Under the pieces are notes generated by a model. It was not told the origin of the DNA and searched no databases. It saw nothing but the letters and a program-made list of their open reading frames with translations. A stretch of DNA of 64,000 nucleotides from Flavobacterium hankyongi (lineage in GTDB: Bacteria > Bacteroidota > Bacteroidia > Flavobacteriales > Flavobacteriaceae). The position numbers and the translations under genes were made by a program. The stretch is taken from NCBI RefSeq assembly GCF_036840915.1, contig NZ_CP085725.1, positions 2,852,001 through 2,916,000 of the forward strand. Reading direction: 5' to 3'. The first letter of the stretch is position 1. The number at the start of each line of letters is the position of its first letter. Positions 25,275 to 32,560 of this stretch are shown piece by piece.

Positions 25275-25616
25275 TTGGCAAAAGACAATCCCGATAATGA
25301 TAATTTCTTTGAAAGAGTTTATGCAATTGCCCGACAAATTCCGGAAGGTAGAGTTACCTCTTATGGCGCTATTGCAAAGGCTTTAGGGACTGCACGATCT
25401 GCAAGAATGGTAGGTTGGGCAATGAATGCTTCTCATAATATGGATGATGTGCCCGCACACCGTGTAGTCAATCGTAATGGGGTACTTACTGGTAAGCATC
25501 ATTTCGACGGAACAAGTTTAATGCAGCAATTATTGGAAAGTGAAGGTGTTGAGGTTGTTGATAACCAAATTGTTGATTTTGAGAAATATTTTTGGCAACC
25601 TGAAATTCAAGTATAA
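25275..25616 (+). CDS. alkyltransferase-like protein (ATL, MGMT family)
   Basis: The protein is 113 aa, corresponding to the C-terminal domain of O6-alkylguanine-DNA alkyltransferase. The motif that should be PCHR is PAHRVV (60-65), so the acceptor cysteine is replaced by Ala. Known ATLs with this change bind O6-alkylguanine lesions and hand them to nucleotide excision repair rather than demethylating them. Other family features are intact: 'IPEGRVTSYGAIAKALG' with Tyr30 and the helix-turn-helix 'ARSARMVGWAM'. The only sensible start is TTG (25275-25277). It is likely co-transcribed with trmB. Confidence 0.9.
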   Translation: MAKDNPDNDNFFERVYAIARQIPEGRVTSYGAIAKALGTARSARMVGWAMNASHNMDDVPAHRVVNRNGVLTGKHHFDGTSLMQQLLESEGVEVVDNQIVDFEKYFWQPEIQV

Positions 25617-25657
25617 TCTCTTCTTATAACATTATAAAAACTTTGGAGCTTTCTTGC

Positions 25658-25690
25658 TTTGTCACTTTGTAACTTCTTCACTATCTTTGC
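25658..25690 (+). promoter_or_regulatory. promoter of the Mrp ATPase gene
   Basis: TTTG (25658-25661), 21 bases, TATCTTTG (25683-25690): a full match to the Bacteroidota promoter consensus, 42 bases before the ATG. Confidence 0.75.
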
Positions 25691-25732
25691 AATCTAAAAT
25701 CAGTTTAAATAAATATAAACTGTCTTTTGAGT

Positions 25733-26863
25733 ATGAAATTAGATAGAAAAGAAATCCTTAAAGCATTAGAGAATATTTCTATTGCAGGAGAAGGGAAAAA
25801 TATGGTCGAAAGTGGCGCAGTAACCAATGTGATAACTTTTGGCGATGAGGTTGTCGTTGATTTAGCGTTAACAACTCCCGCAATGCATATTAAAAAACGC
25901 GCAGAAGATGATATTCGTAAGTTAATTCACGAAACATTTTCTCCAGAGATTACAGTAAAAGTAAATATCAAAGTTGAAGTTCCTGAAAAAACAAATGAGA
26001 TTAAAGGGAAAGCAATTCCTGGAATTTCAAACATTATTGCAGTAGCTTCAGGAAAAGGAGGAGTAGGAAAATCTACTGTAACAGCAAATTTAGCTGTGAC
26101 TTTAGGTAAAATGGGTTTCAAAGTTGGAGTACTTGATGCAGATATTTACGGACCTTCAATGCCAATCATGTTTGACGTTGAAAACGAAAAACCTATTTCA
26201 ATCGAAGTTTACGGAAAATCAAAAATGAAACCTATCGAAAGTTATGAAATCAAATTGCTTTCAATTGGGTTTTTTACAGCACCAAGTCAAGCCGTGATTT
26301 GGCGTGGACCTATGGCTGCTAAAGCATTAAACCAAATGATTTTTGATGCCGCTTGGGGTGATTTAGATTTCTTATTAATTGATTTGCCTCCAGGAACAGG
26401 TGACATTCACTTGTCAATCATGCAGTCGTTACCTATCACAGGAGCGGTTGTGGTAAGTACACCACAAGCAGTTGCCTTGGCCGATGCTAAAAAAGGAGTG
26501 TCGATGTTTTTGTCAGATAGTATAAATGTTCCTGTTTTAGGAATTGTGGAAAACATGGCTTACTTCACACCTGAAGAATTGCCAAATAACAAATATTACA
26601 TCTTTGGTAAAGAAGGAGCTAAAAATCTTGCTGAAGATTTACAAGTGCCTTTCTTAGGAGAAGTGCCGTTGGTGCAAAGTATTCGCGAAGCGGGTGATTA
26701 TGGTCGTCCAGCTGCATTACAAACAGCATCTCCATTAGAGAAAGTATTTGAAGAAATTGCAAGAAACACTGTTCAGGAAGTAGTAAGTCGTAACGAAAGC
26801 CTTCCTCCAACAGAAGCTATAAAAATCACAACAATGGCTGGTTGTTCGGCTGTTAAAAAATAG
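25733..26863 (+). CDS. Mrp/NBP35-family P-loop ATPase
   Basis: Iron-sulfur cluster carrier ATPase (Mrp/ApbC) of 376 aa. The N-terminal DUF59/MIP18-like domain covers about 1-85, and the deviant Walker A 'GKGGVGKS' is at 107-114. Further motifs are 'VLDADIYGPSMPIMF', 'WRGPMAAKALNQM' and 'LIDLPPGTGDIHL'. The C-terminal region normally holding CPxC ('ENMxYFxCPxC') reads 'ENMAYFTPEELPNNKYYIFG' and lacks it. The whole protein has a single cysteine, near the end ('MAGCSAVKK'). The ATG at 25733 is used, as the frame also offers a TTG two codons upstream. It is followed by the NifU-type gene. Confidence 0.92.
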   Translation: MKLDRKEILKALENISIAGEGKNMVESGAVTNVITFGDEVVVDLALTTPAMHIKKRAEDDIRKLIHETFSPEITVKVNIKVEVPEKTNEIKGKAIPGISNIIAVASGKGGVGKSTVTANLAVTLGKMGFKVGVLDADIYGPSMPIMFDVENEKPISIEVYGKSKMKPIESYEIKLLSIGFFTAPSQAVIWRGPMAAKALNQMIFDAAWGDLDFLLIDLPPGTGDIHLSIMQSLPITGAVVVSTPQAVALADAKKGVSMFLSDSINVPVLGIVENMAYFTPEELPNNKYYIFGKEGAKNLAEDLQVPFLGEVPLVQSIREAGDYGRPAALQTASPLEKVFEEIARNTVQEVVSRNESLPPTEAIKITTMAGCSAVKK

Positions 26864-26900
26864 AGTTTTGAGTACAGTTGCACAAATAATAAATCTGACA

Positions 26901-26924
26901 ACTGTAAGCTGTAAACTGTAAACT
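26901..26924 (+). repeat. degenerate heptamer tandem repeat
   Basis: Three units ACTGTAA, GCTGTAA, ACTGTAA followed by ACTTAAA, just before the NifU-type gene. The same unit is repeated exactly at 32828-32848. Confidence 0.7.
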
Positions 26925-26928
26925 TAAA

Positions 26929-27171
26929 ATGATGACAAATCAAGAATTAGAACAAAACATTTTAAAAGCTCTAGACGAAATCCGTCCGTTTTTAAATTCC
27001 GATGGTGGTGATATTACCCTTGTAGGAATTGAAGATGATAAGCATGTTAAAGTTCGTTTGGAAGGTGCATGTACTAGCTGTAGCTTAAGTATAAGTACTC
27101 TTAAAGCAGGTGTAGAAACTACCATAAAAAAATACGCACCACAAATCGAAACCGTGGTAAATGTTGCTTAA
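26929..27171 (+). CDS. NifU-like C-terminal domain protein (iron-sulfur scaffold)
   Basis: The protein is 80 aa and matches the C-terminal NifU domain that assembles or carries a 4Fe-4S cluster between two monomers. The CxxC pair is Cys48-Thr-Ser-Cys51 in 'LEGACTSCSLSISTLK'. 'IRPFLNSDGGDITLV' is the classic opening of the domain. Two ATGs in tandem (26929 and 26932) can serve as start. It lies 65 bases after the Mrp gene on the same strand, so a joint role in Fe-S cluster delivery is likely. Confidence 0.92.
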   Translation: MMTNQELEQNILKALDEIRPFLNSDGGDITLVGIEDDKHVKVRLEGACTSCSLSISTLKAGVETTIKKYAPQIETVVNVA

Positions 27172-27187
27172 TGTATCCTAAGAGTGT

Positions 27188-27310
27188 CGAAGGATGGGCG
27201 TGACCCTTCGGGTCGGGCTTTTCGCTATATCTTTTATTTGGTCATTGATTGTTCACTGAGCTTGTCGAAGTGCGAAATGACCAATAAAAAAGGATGTTGC
27301 TACAATCCCT
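27188..27310 (-). repeat. REP-like intergenic element, copy 2 (inverted)
   Basis: It contains GACCC-TTC-GGGTC (27202-27214) and CGAAGG/CCTTCG pairings, then GGGCTTTTCGCTATATC. Arms TTGGTCATT (27238-27246) and AATGACCAA (27276-27284) surround a core CACTGAGCTTGTCGAAGTG (27254-27272). It ends in AAAGGATGTTGCTACAATCCC. Ends and core match copy 1 in reverse; the arm sequence differs. Confidence 0.75.
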
Positions 27311-27388
27311 CAAGCAAAACTGACATTAGTCATAAAATAAGTGATATAGTTTAAAGAACTTTGAGCTTTGAACTTTAAATTAAAAAAA

Positions 27389-28447
27389 ATGATTGAAACC
27401 GATATACTTATTATAGGCGCAGGGCCTACGGGACTTTTTGCTGTTTTTGAAGCAGGACTTTTAAAATTAAAATGTCATTTAATTGACGGTTTGCCACAAC
27501 CAGGTGGTCAGTTAACCGAATTGTACCCTAAAAAACCCATCTTTGATATTCCAGGATATCCATCAGTAAATGCGGGGGAATTAGTAGATAATTTAATGGA
27601 ACAAATCAAGCAGTTCCAACCTGGCTTTACTTTAAATGAGGTTGCCGAAAAAATTCAAAAATTAGAAGACGGAACTTTTATTGTTACCACAAATAAAGGT
27701 ACAGAGCACCATGCAAAAGCGGTAGCGATTGCAGGTGGATTGGGGATTTTCGAGCCAAGAAAACCTATTTTGAAAGATATTGAGTTTTATGAACAAGAAG
27801 ATCGCGGAGTAGAATATTTTGTAAAAGATCCAGAAAAATTCCGTGGTAAAAAAATTGTAATTTCTGGTGGTGGTGATTCGGCACTAGATTGGACTGTTTT
27901 CTTGTCAAATGTAGCTTCAGAAGTAACTTTGGTTCATAGAAGAAATGAATTCCGTGGTGCTTTAGATTCAGTTGAAAAAGTTCAGGAATTGAAGCAGCAA
28001 GGTAAGATTAAATTAATAACAGAAGCAGAAGTTATTGGTTTCAATGGTTCAGAACGTATAACAGCGGTAGATATTCAAGTAGGTAAAGCTCGAACAAATG
28101 TGGTTTGTGATTATTTTATTCCGCTATTCGGTCTTACTCCTAAATTAGGTCCTATTGCCAACTGGGGATTAGAAATCGAGAAAAATGCTATTAAAGTTAA
28201 TAACGCCTTAGATTATCAGACTAACATTGATGGTATTTATGCAATAGGTGATGTGAATACCTATCCTGGAAAGTTAAAGTTGATTTTATGTGGTTTCCAC
28301 GAAGCGACTTTAATGTGCCAAAGTGTTTATAACAGAATTAATCCTGGAAAGAAATATGTGTTAAAATATACTACGGTTTCTGGAGTTGATGGATTTGATG
28401 GATCTAGAAAAGAAGCAGAAAAAGCAGTCATTAAAGCAATTGATTAA
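27389..28447 (+). CDS. ferredoxin--NADP reductase (thioredoxin-reductase-like)
   Basis: FAD/NADPH flavoprotein of 352 aa. The N-terminal FAD motif is 'ILIIGAGPTGLF' (6-17), and 'LPQPGGQLTELYP' and 'IPGYPSVNAGELV' follow. The NADPH-binding motif is 'VISGGGDSALDWTVF', and 'GIYAIGDVNTYPGKLKLI' is the C-terminal FAD signature. The CxxC redox pair of thioredoxin reductase is absent, which defines the TrxB-like ferredoxin-NADP reductase group. The start is the ATG at 27389; an in-frame TTG at 27368 adds implausible residues. It is monocistronic, bounded by the REP-like element and a terminator. Confidence 0.93.
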   Translation: MIETDILIIGAGPTGLFAVFEAGLLKLKCHLIDGLPQPGGQLTELYPKKPIFDIPGYPSVNAGELVDNLMEQIKQFQPGFTLNEVAEKIQKLEDGTFIVTTNKGTEHHAKAVAIAGGLGIFEPRKPILKDIEFYEQEDRGVEYFVKDPEKFRGKKIVISGGGDSALDWTVFLSNVASEVTLVHRRNEFRGALDSVEKVQELKQQGKIKLITEAEVIGFNGSERITAVDIQVGKARTNVVCDYFIPLFGLTPKLGPIANWGLEIEKNAIKVNNALDYQTNIDGIYAIGDVNTYPGKLKLILCGFHEATLMCQSVYNRINPGKKYVLKYTTVSGVDGFDGSRKEAEKAVIKAID

Positions 28448-28463
28448 AACAATATATTATTAA

Positions 28464-28496
28464 TAAAAGAGCGGGATTTTCCTGCTCTTTTATTTT
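28464..28496. terminator. bidirectional terminator
   Basis: AAAGAGCGGGA pairs with TCCTGCTCTTT (one G-U), with A and T runs on both sides. It lies between the convergent reductase and DMT-transporter genes. Confidence 0.85.
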
Positions 28497-29356
28497 TTAC
28501 TAGCCAAGTATACACCACTTAAAATTACACCTGCTCCAACAATTTGCATGAAGTTTAAACTTTCTTCGTCCAGCATTCCCCAACTCATGGCAACTATTGG
28601 AATAAAATATGTAACCGAAGAAGCAAATAGAGGAGAGGTGATTTGTATTAGCTGATAATATAAAATGTTGGCAATTCCTGTTCCAATCATTCCTAAAATC
28701 ATAATAAATAATGTCGAATGAATAACTTCAGGTTGCGTCATCACATCTGCATAACCATTCGCAAATAGTATAATTACCGCAGGGATTAAAAGTGTTAGGA
28801 AATTTCCTGTCGTTATTGCTAACGGGCTAACATCCGACAAATACTTTTTTATCAAATTCACATTCAAGGCATAACACATGGTTGCAATTACTACCAAAAA
28901 TGCACAAAAGTAATTGGTTTCACCTGTAGCCGATTTCCCGAAGAAAACTAAAAATAAGCAACCTGTCAATCCTAAAGCTACTCCAAAAACTTGATTTCGT
29001 ACAAAGCCTAACCCAAAAGCTAAAACACCAATTAACAAAGTATATAATGGAGTTAATGAATTTAAAATACCACTAACAGAACTTTTTATGCCAGTTTGTG
29101 CATAAGCAAATAAAAACACAGGTAGTCCATTTCCAAATAATGAAGTGATGGCAACATATTTCCATTTGGTTAAAGGGATTTTAAGGATGCTTTTAAATCC
29201 TACAATTAGCATAAAAAGACAGGCAAATATTATTCGCAAAGCGCCTAAATGAAAAGGATTTAGACCTACTAAACCACGTTTTATCAATATGAATGAACTT
29301 CCCCAAATTAAAGAGAGTAATATTAATAAGAACCATTTGTTGTTTTTAGATAGCAT
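28490..29356 (-). CDS. DMT-superfamily (EamA) transporter
   Basis: The protein is 288 aa with ten hydrophobic segments in two EamA halves. 'LSLIWGSSFILIKRGL' near the N-terminus is the family signature, and 'GIANILYYQLIQITSPLFASS' occurs in the second half. It is a probable exporter of metabolites or amino acids; the substrate is unknown. I chose the ATG at 29356 (MLSKNNKWFLL) over a TTG at 29377. The gene is divergent from the metal-binding lipoprotein. A 10-base direct repeat (TTGCCAAAAT) lies between the two. Confidence 0.88.
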   Translation of the reverse strand: MLSKNNKWFLLILLSLIWGSSFILIKRGLVGLNPFHLGALRIIFACLFMLIVGFKSILKIPLTKWKYVAITSLFGNGLPVFLFAYAQTGIKSSVSGILNSLTPLYTLLIGVLAFGLGFVRNQVFGVALGLTGCLFLVFFGKSATGETNYFCAFLVVIATMCYALNVNLIKKYLSDVSPLAITTGNFLTLLIPAVIILFANGYADVMTQPEVIHSTLFIMILGMIGTGIANILYYQLIQITSPLFASSVTYFIPIVAMSWGMLDEESLNFMQIVGAGVILSGVYLASKK

Positions 29357-29374
29357 AAAGAGATTTTGATTTGC

Positions 29375-29382
29375 CAAAATTA
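29375..29382 (-). promoter_or_regulatory. -7 element of the DMT-transporter gene
   Basis: TAATTTTG on the minus strand, 18 bases before the ATG. It overlaps the first TTGCCAAAAT copy (29371-29380). The second copy is at 29403-29412. Confidence 0.45.
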
Positions 29383-29390
29383 TGTTATTG

Positions 29391-29423
29391 TTTGTATATG
29401 AATTGCCAAAATCTATACTTTTG
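29391..29423 (+). promoter_or_regulatory. promoter of the HMA lipoprotein gene
   Basis: TTTG (29391-29394), 21 bases, TACTTTTG (29416-29423). The ATG is at 29451 with an AGGA eight bases before it. Confidence 0.72.
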
Positions 29424-29450
29424 TTTTATTCAATTATCAAAAAGGAAATT

Positions 29451-29993
29451 ATGAAAAATATTAAACTATCAATTTTAGGACTTGCTTTAGCAGGAATTAC
29501 TTTTGTGAGCTGTAAGAAAACAGAAACTACCCCTGTTGCTGATGTTAATGCTCAAACAGAAACTACTACAAAATCTGATTCTAAAACTGTAGCAAAGGCT
29601 GAAACAACTACTTTCAATATTGAAGGAATGACTTGTGCAATGGGTTGTGCTAAAACAATCGAAAATAAGTTGGCAGGTTTAGACGGCGTTCAAAAAGCTA
29701 CTGTAGATTTCGAAAAAAAGACTGCAACTGTAGAATATGATGCAGCAGTTCAAACTCCAGAGAAATTAGTTGAAACTGTTGAGGCTGTTGCGGATGGCAA
29801 AACATATAAAGTATCTAACGTAAAAAATAGTGCGGATAAAGCAATGAATTACGGAGATCCTAAAAAGAAAAAGAAGGAGACTAGTAAAGAAACTTCAAAA
29901 ACTGAAGCTTGTGCTACAACTGAGAAAAAAGCGGGATGTTGTGCTTCTAAAAAATCTTGTTCATCGACTGTAAAAGCAGAAGGAACATTGTAA
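29451..29993 (+). CDS. heavy-metal-associated (HMA) domain lipoprotein with Cys-rich tail
   Basis: The protein is 180 aa from the ATG at 29451. The lipobox 'ITFVSC' places the lipidated Cys at 21. An Ala/Thr/Lys-rich linker leads to an HMA ferredoxin-like domain (about 53-125) with the metal loop 'GMTCAMGC' (Cys62, Cys66), a CxxxC variant of the usual CxxC. A Lys-rich segment ('DPKKKKKETSKE') follows, then a tail with five cysteines ('ACATTEKKAGCCASKKSC' in part). It probably binds Cu or a similar soft metal on the periplasmic face of a membrane. No P-type ATPase is near. A longer frame to 29382 begins inside the promoter. Confidence 0.85.
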   Translation: MKNIKLSILGLALAGITFVSCKKTETTPVADVNAQTETTTKSDSKTVAKAETTTFNIEGMTCAMGCAKTIENKLAGLDGVQKATVDFEKKTATVEYDAAVQTPEKLVETVEAVADGKTYKVSNVKNSADKAMNYGDPKKKKKETSKETSKTEACATTEKKAGCCASKKSCSSTVKAEGTL

Positions 29994-30006
29994 TTAATAT
30001 TTTCAG

Positions 30007-30044
30007 AAAAAAAAGCTCCGATTGTTACAATCGGAGCTTTTTTT
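30007..30044. terminator. bidirectional terminator
   Basis: A perfect stem AAAGCTCCGATTG / CAATCGGAGCTTT within long A and T runs. It lies between the HMA lipoprotein and convergent gldD and overlaps the gldD stop. Confidence 0.92.
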
Positions 30045-30606
30045 ATTTCCATTCTAATGATTCCATTAGCATTCGTAAGTCGTTTTTAATGTAATGTGCA
30101 GCAGGTAAAACCGAATCAAAATTAGGTCTTGCATAAAAATATACAGATCCTGCTAAAAAATGTTTTGTACTGTCTGTTAAATAAAATTGAGATTGTGAGG
30201 CAGCATTTCCGCCTACTTCATAAAACATTCCGTAAGCTTTCTTTTTGTCGTTTACATAAGGTTGTTCTACAATTCCATCGGCTTTAATTACATGCTCGTA
30301 AGTTAGTTTTTGAGCATCACGTAAAAGTGCATCAATGTTTTTGTTAACTGGTTTGTAGTTTAAGTAAACCGTCGCTTTTAGTTTGGGGTAGTCTATGTGA
30401 AAATTACAGTTGCCTTGATCTATTACCTTTCCCAACGTATTGTAATTAAATGAAAAACCACAGGTTTTATCAAACTTTTTGTATTTGGGTGCTGGGTAGT
30501 TTAAACTTAAATAAGCTTTTGGTTTTGGTAATACTTCATCTTTACAACTTACTATGCTCAGACATAATCCGCAAAAAAGGATAAAGCTCAAATATCTTTT
30601 TGACAT
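30043..30606 (-). CDS. gldD: gliding-motility lipoprotein GldD
   Basis: GldD is required for gliding and for T9SS function in Flavobacterium johnsoniae. The protein is 187 aa from the ATG at 30606. The lipoprotein signal ends at 'LSIVSC' (Cys21), and typical GldD text follows: 'YPAPKYKKFDKTCGFSF', 'CNFHIDYPKLKATVYLNY' and 'FYEVGGNAASQSQFYLTDS'. It begins 10 bases after ssb. In relatives, gldE normally sits between ssb and gldD, and here it is missing. A longer frame to 30651 overlaps ssb and is unlikely. Confidence 0.92.
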   Translation of the reverse strand: MSKRYLSFILFCGLCLSIVSCKDEVLPKPKAYLSLNYPAPKYKKFDKTCGFSFNYNTLGKVIDQGNCNFHIDYPKLKATVYLNYKPVNKNIDALLRDAQKLTYEHVIKADGIVEQPYVNDKKKAYGMFYEVGGNAASQSQFYLTDSTKHFLAGSVYFYARPNFDSVLPAAHYIKNDLRMLMESLEWK

Positions 30607-30616
30607 TGGTAATTTA

Positions 30617-31039
30617 TTAAAAGGGTAAATCGTTTTCGATAGGATTGTCAAAATTAGTGCTTTTTGGAGTGTCAGATTGAGATTTTAACATTTCAGAATC
30701 CTTTTTGGTGTTTAAAAAAGTGAATTCGGTTACCTGAATTTCTGTAGTGTATTTTGTTGTTCCGTCTTCGGCTTGCCATTGACGAGACTTTATACGTCCT
30801 TCAACATAAATTTTATCACCCTTTGAAAGGTATTTTTCGCAAATTTCTGCAGCCTTATTACGAACCACAACGTTGTGCCATTCGGTCGAAGTGATTTTTT
30901 CTCCAGTTGTCTTATTTATATAGATGTCATTGGTAGCTAATGGAAACCTTCCTATGCAATTTCCACCTTCAAAATAATGCATCTTTACTTCATCTCCCAA
31001 ATGACCTATTAGGATTACTTTGTTTAATGTACCATTCAT
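30617..31039 (-). CDS. ssb: single-stranded DNA-binding protein
   Basis: The protein is 140 aa with an OB-fold: 'LNKVILIGHLGDEVKMHYFEG' (opening strands), 'FPLATND', 'TEWHNVVVRNKAAEICEKYL' and 'GDKIYVEGRIKSRQW'. The acidic C-terminal tip 'ENDLPF' is the protein-interaction tail of SSB. It protects single-stranded DNA in replication, repair and recombination. A TATATTTG box (31071-31064, minus) suggests its own promoter within the mutY-ssb-gldD cluster. Confidence 0.95.
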   Translation of the reverse strand: MNGTLNKVILIGHLGDEVKMHYFEGGNCIGRFPLATNDIYINKTTGEKITSTEWHNVVVRNKAAEICEKYLSKGDKIYVEGRIKSRQWQAEDGTTKYTTEIQVTEFTFLNTKKDSEMLKSQSDTPKSTNFDNPIENDLPF

Positions 31040-31063
31040 GGCTTATATTATTTGTGAACATCA

Positions 31064-31071
31064 AATATACA
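31064..31071 (-). promoter_or_regulatory. -7 element upstream of ssb
   Basis: TATATTTG on the minus strand, between mutY and ssb. No good -33 match is seen. Confidence 0.4.
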
Positions 31072-31078
31072 CAAAAAA

Positions 31079-32110
31079 TCAGTATTTATTATTATCTAGA
31101 AAATTGTGAAGTACTATTGGGAATGGATATTTTCTTAGGTTATCGTAATCTAATCCATATTCGAAAGTTGTGTTTGTGTTCACTTTCCAGAAAGTTATAT
31201 GTAAATGTTGATGTGATAGTTTGTGAATTACTGATTCACTCTTTAATAAGGTTATAGAGTTTATGTCGTCAAAAAGTAAGTTTATTTTTTGTTCTATGAT
31301 TTCTTCTTTCTCTTTTTCTTCAGTTTCGATTAAAGGGAATTCATATAAGTTATGCCAAATCCCTTTTTGAGTTCTTTTGTTGACAATTGCTTGGTTTCGA
31401 TTGTCTATTGCTAAAATATAATTAAAGAATCGGTTTGTGATTTTTTGCTTTTTAAGTTTTACTGGAAGTTGATTGACTTTCTTTTTTGCTAGTGCCAAGC
31501 ATGAATTATTTAGTGGGCATAAATTGCAGTTTGGACTTTTAGGAACACATTGTAAAGCGCCAAATTCCATTATAGCTTGGTTAAACAGGGCTGGATTTTT
31601 ACTGTCAATCAATTCAGATGCTAATTGGGTGAATTCTTTTTTCGCTCCGCTTGAAGCAATATCAGTCTCGATATCAAAATATCTTGACAACACTCTGTAA
31701 ACGTTTCCATCTACCACAGGAACACATTCTTGAAATGAAAAAGAAGCTATTGCAGCGGCTGTATACTCCCCAATTCCTTTTAATTTTAATAGATCTTTGT
31801 AATTGTTGGGGAATTTTCCGTGTAATTCTTCAGAAATATGTTTTGCAGTAGTATGTAAATTTCTTGCTCTCGAGTAATAGCCTAACCCTTGCCATAATTT
31901 TAGTACTTTTTCTTCTTCGGCTTTAGCCAAATCAAAAACGGACGGAAAAACCTCTGTAAAAGCTAAAAAATAAGGCAAACCTTGTGCTACACGTGTTTGC
32001 TGAAGCATAATTTCTGATAGCCAAATTAGATAAGGATCGTTCGTTTTCCGCCATGGTAAATCCCGTTTATTGTCTAAATACCACGTAATTAATGTCTTAC
32101 TAAAACTCAT
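31079..32110 (-). CDS. mutY: A/G-specific adenine glycosylase
   Basis: Removes adenine mispaired with 8-oxoguanine. The protein is 343 aa. 'LPWRKTNDPYLIWLSEIMLQQT' (N-terminal, shown in part), the helix-hairpin-helix 'LLKLKGIGEYTAAAIASF' and 'VPVVDGNVYRVLSRYF' (catalytic Asp in VDGN) are present. The 4Fe-4S ligands lie in 'CVPKSPNCNLCPLNNSC'. A C-terminal NUDIX-like MutT domain (from about 225) recognises 8-oxoG. A TATTTTTG box (32135-32128) precedes the start. Confidence 0.95.
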   Translation of the reverse strand: MSFSKTLITWYLDNKRDLPWRKTNDPYLIWLSEIMLQQTRVAQGLPYFLAFTEVFPSVFDLAKAEEEKVLKLWQGLGYYSRARNLHTTAKHISEELHGKFPNNYKDLLKLKGIGEYTAAAIASFSFQECVPVVDGNVYRVLSRYFDIETDIASSGAKKEFTQLASELIDSKNPALFNQAIMEFGALQCVPKSPNCNLCPLNNSCLALAKKKVNQLPVKLKKQKITNRFFNYILAIDNRNQAIVNKRTQKGIWHNLYEFPLIETEEKEKEEIIEQKINLLFDDINSITLLKSESVIHKLSHQHLHITFWKVNTNTTFEYGLDYDNLRKYPFPIVLHNFLDNNKY

Positions 32111-32127
32111 TGTTATAAATTGGTTTG

Positions 32128-32135
32128 CAAAAATA
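32128..32135 (-). promoter_or_regulatory. -7 element of mutY
   Basis: TATTTTTG on the minus strand, 17 bases before the ATG. The -33 is not convincing. Confidence 0.4.
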
Positions 32136-32169
32136 AATCTTTATGTTATTAAATTTTAATCGGTTATAG

Positions 32170-32201
32170 TTGAAATATTGTTTTTTTAATTTATATATTT
32201 G
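32170..32201 (+). promoter_or_regulatory. promoter of the HU gene
   Basis: TTG (32170-32172), 21 bases, TATATTTG (32194-32201). The string TATATTTGCACACT is identical to that of the rplU promoter. Confidence 0.68.
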
Positions 32202-32242
32202 CACACTCAAAAAATTACATAAACTTAAATTTATATAATACA

Positions 32243-32533
32243 ATGACAAAAGCAGATATCGTAGCTAAAATTGCTGACAAATTAGGGTTGGAAAAAGGAG
32301 ATGTACAAGCTACAGTTGAATCTTTTATGGATGAAGTGAAAACTTCATTGGAAACAGGAGATAATGTTTACTTAAGAGGTTTTGGAAGTTTTATCGTTAA
32401 AACTAGAGCTGAAAAAACTGGAAGAAACATTTCTAAAAACACAACAATCAAAATTCCTGCTCACAACATTCCAGCATTCAAGCCTGCTAAAGTTTTCGTA
32501 GAAGGGGTTAAAACAAACAACGAAGCAAAATAA
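32243..32533 (+). CDS. HU-family DNA-binding protein
   Basis: Nucleoid protein of 96 aa: 'MTKADIVAKIADKLGL' dimerisation helices, 'GDNVYLRGFGSFIVK' and the DNA-binding arm 'RNISKNTTIKIPAHNIPAFKPAK'-type beta-ribbon (shown in part), with the minor-groove Pro in 'IPAHNIPAFKP'. It forms dimers that bend DNA. It lies 27 bases before a 30-aa basic-protein gene, which is likely on the same transcript. Confidence 0.95.
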   Translation: MTKADIVAKIADKLGLEKGDVQATVESFMDEVKTSLETGDNVYLRGFGSFIVKTRAEKTGRNISKNTTIKIPAHNIPAFKPAKVFVEGVKTNNEAK

Positions 32534-32560
32534 TTTACTAATCTATAAAACTACAAAGTT

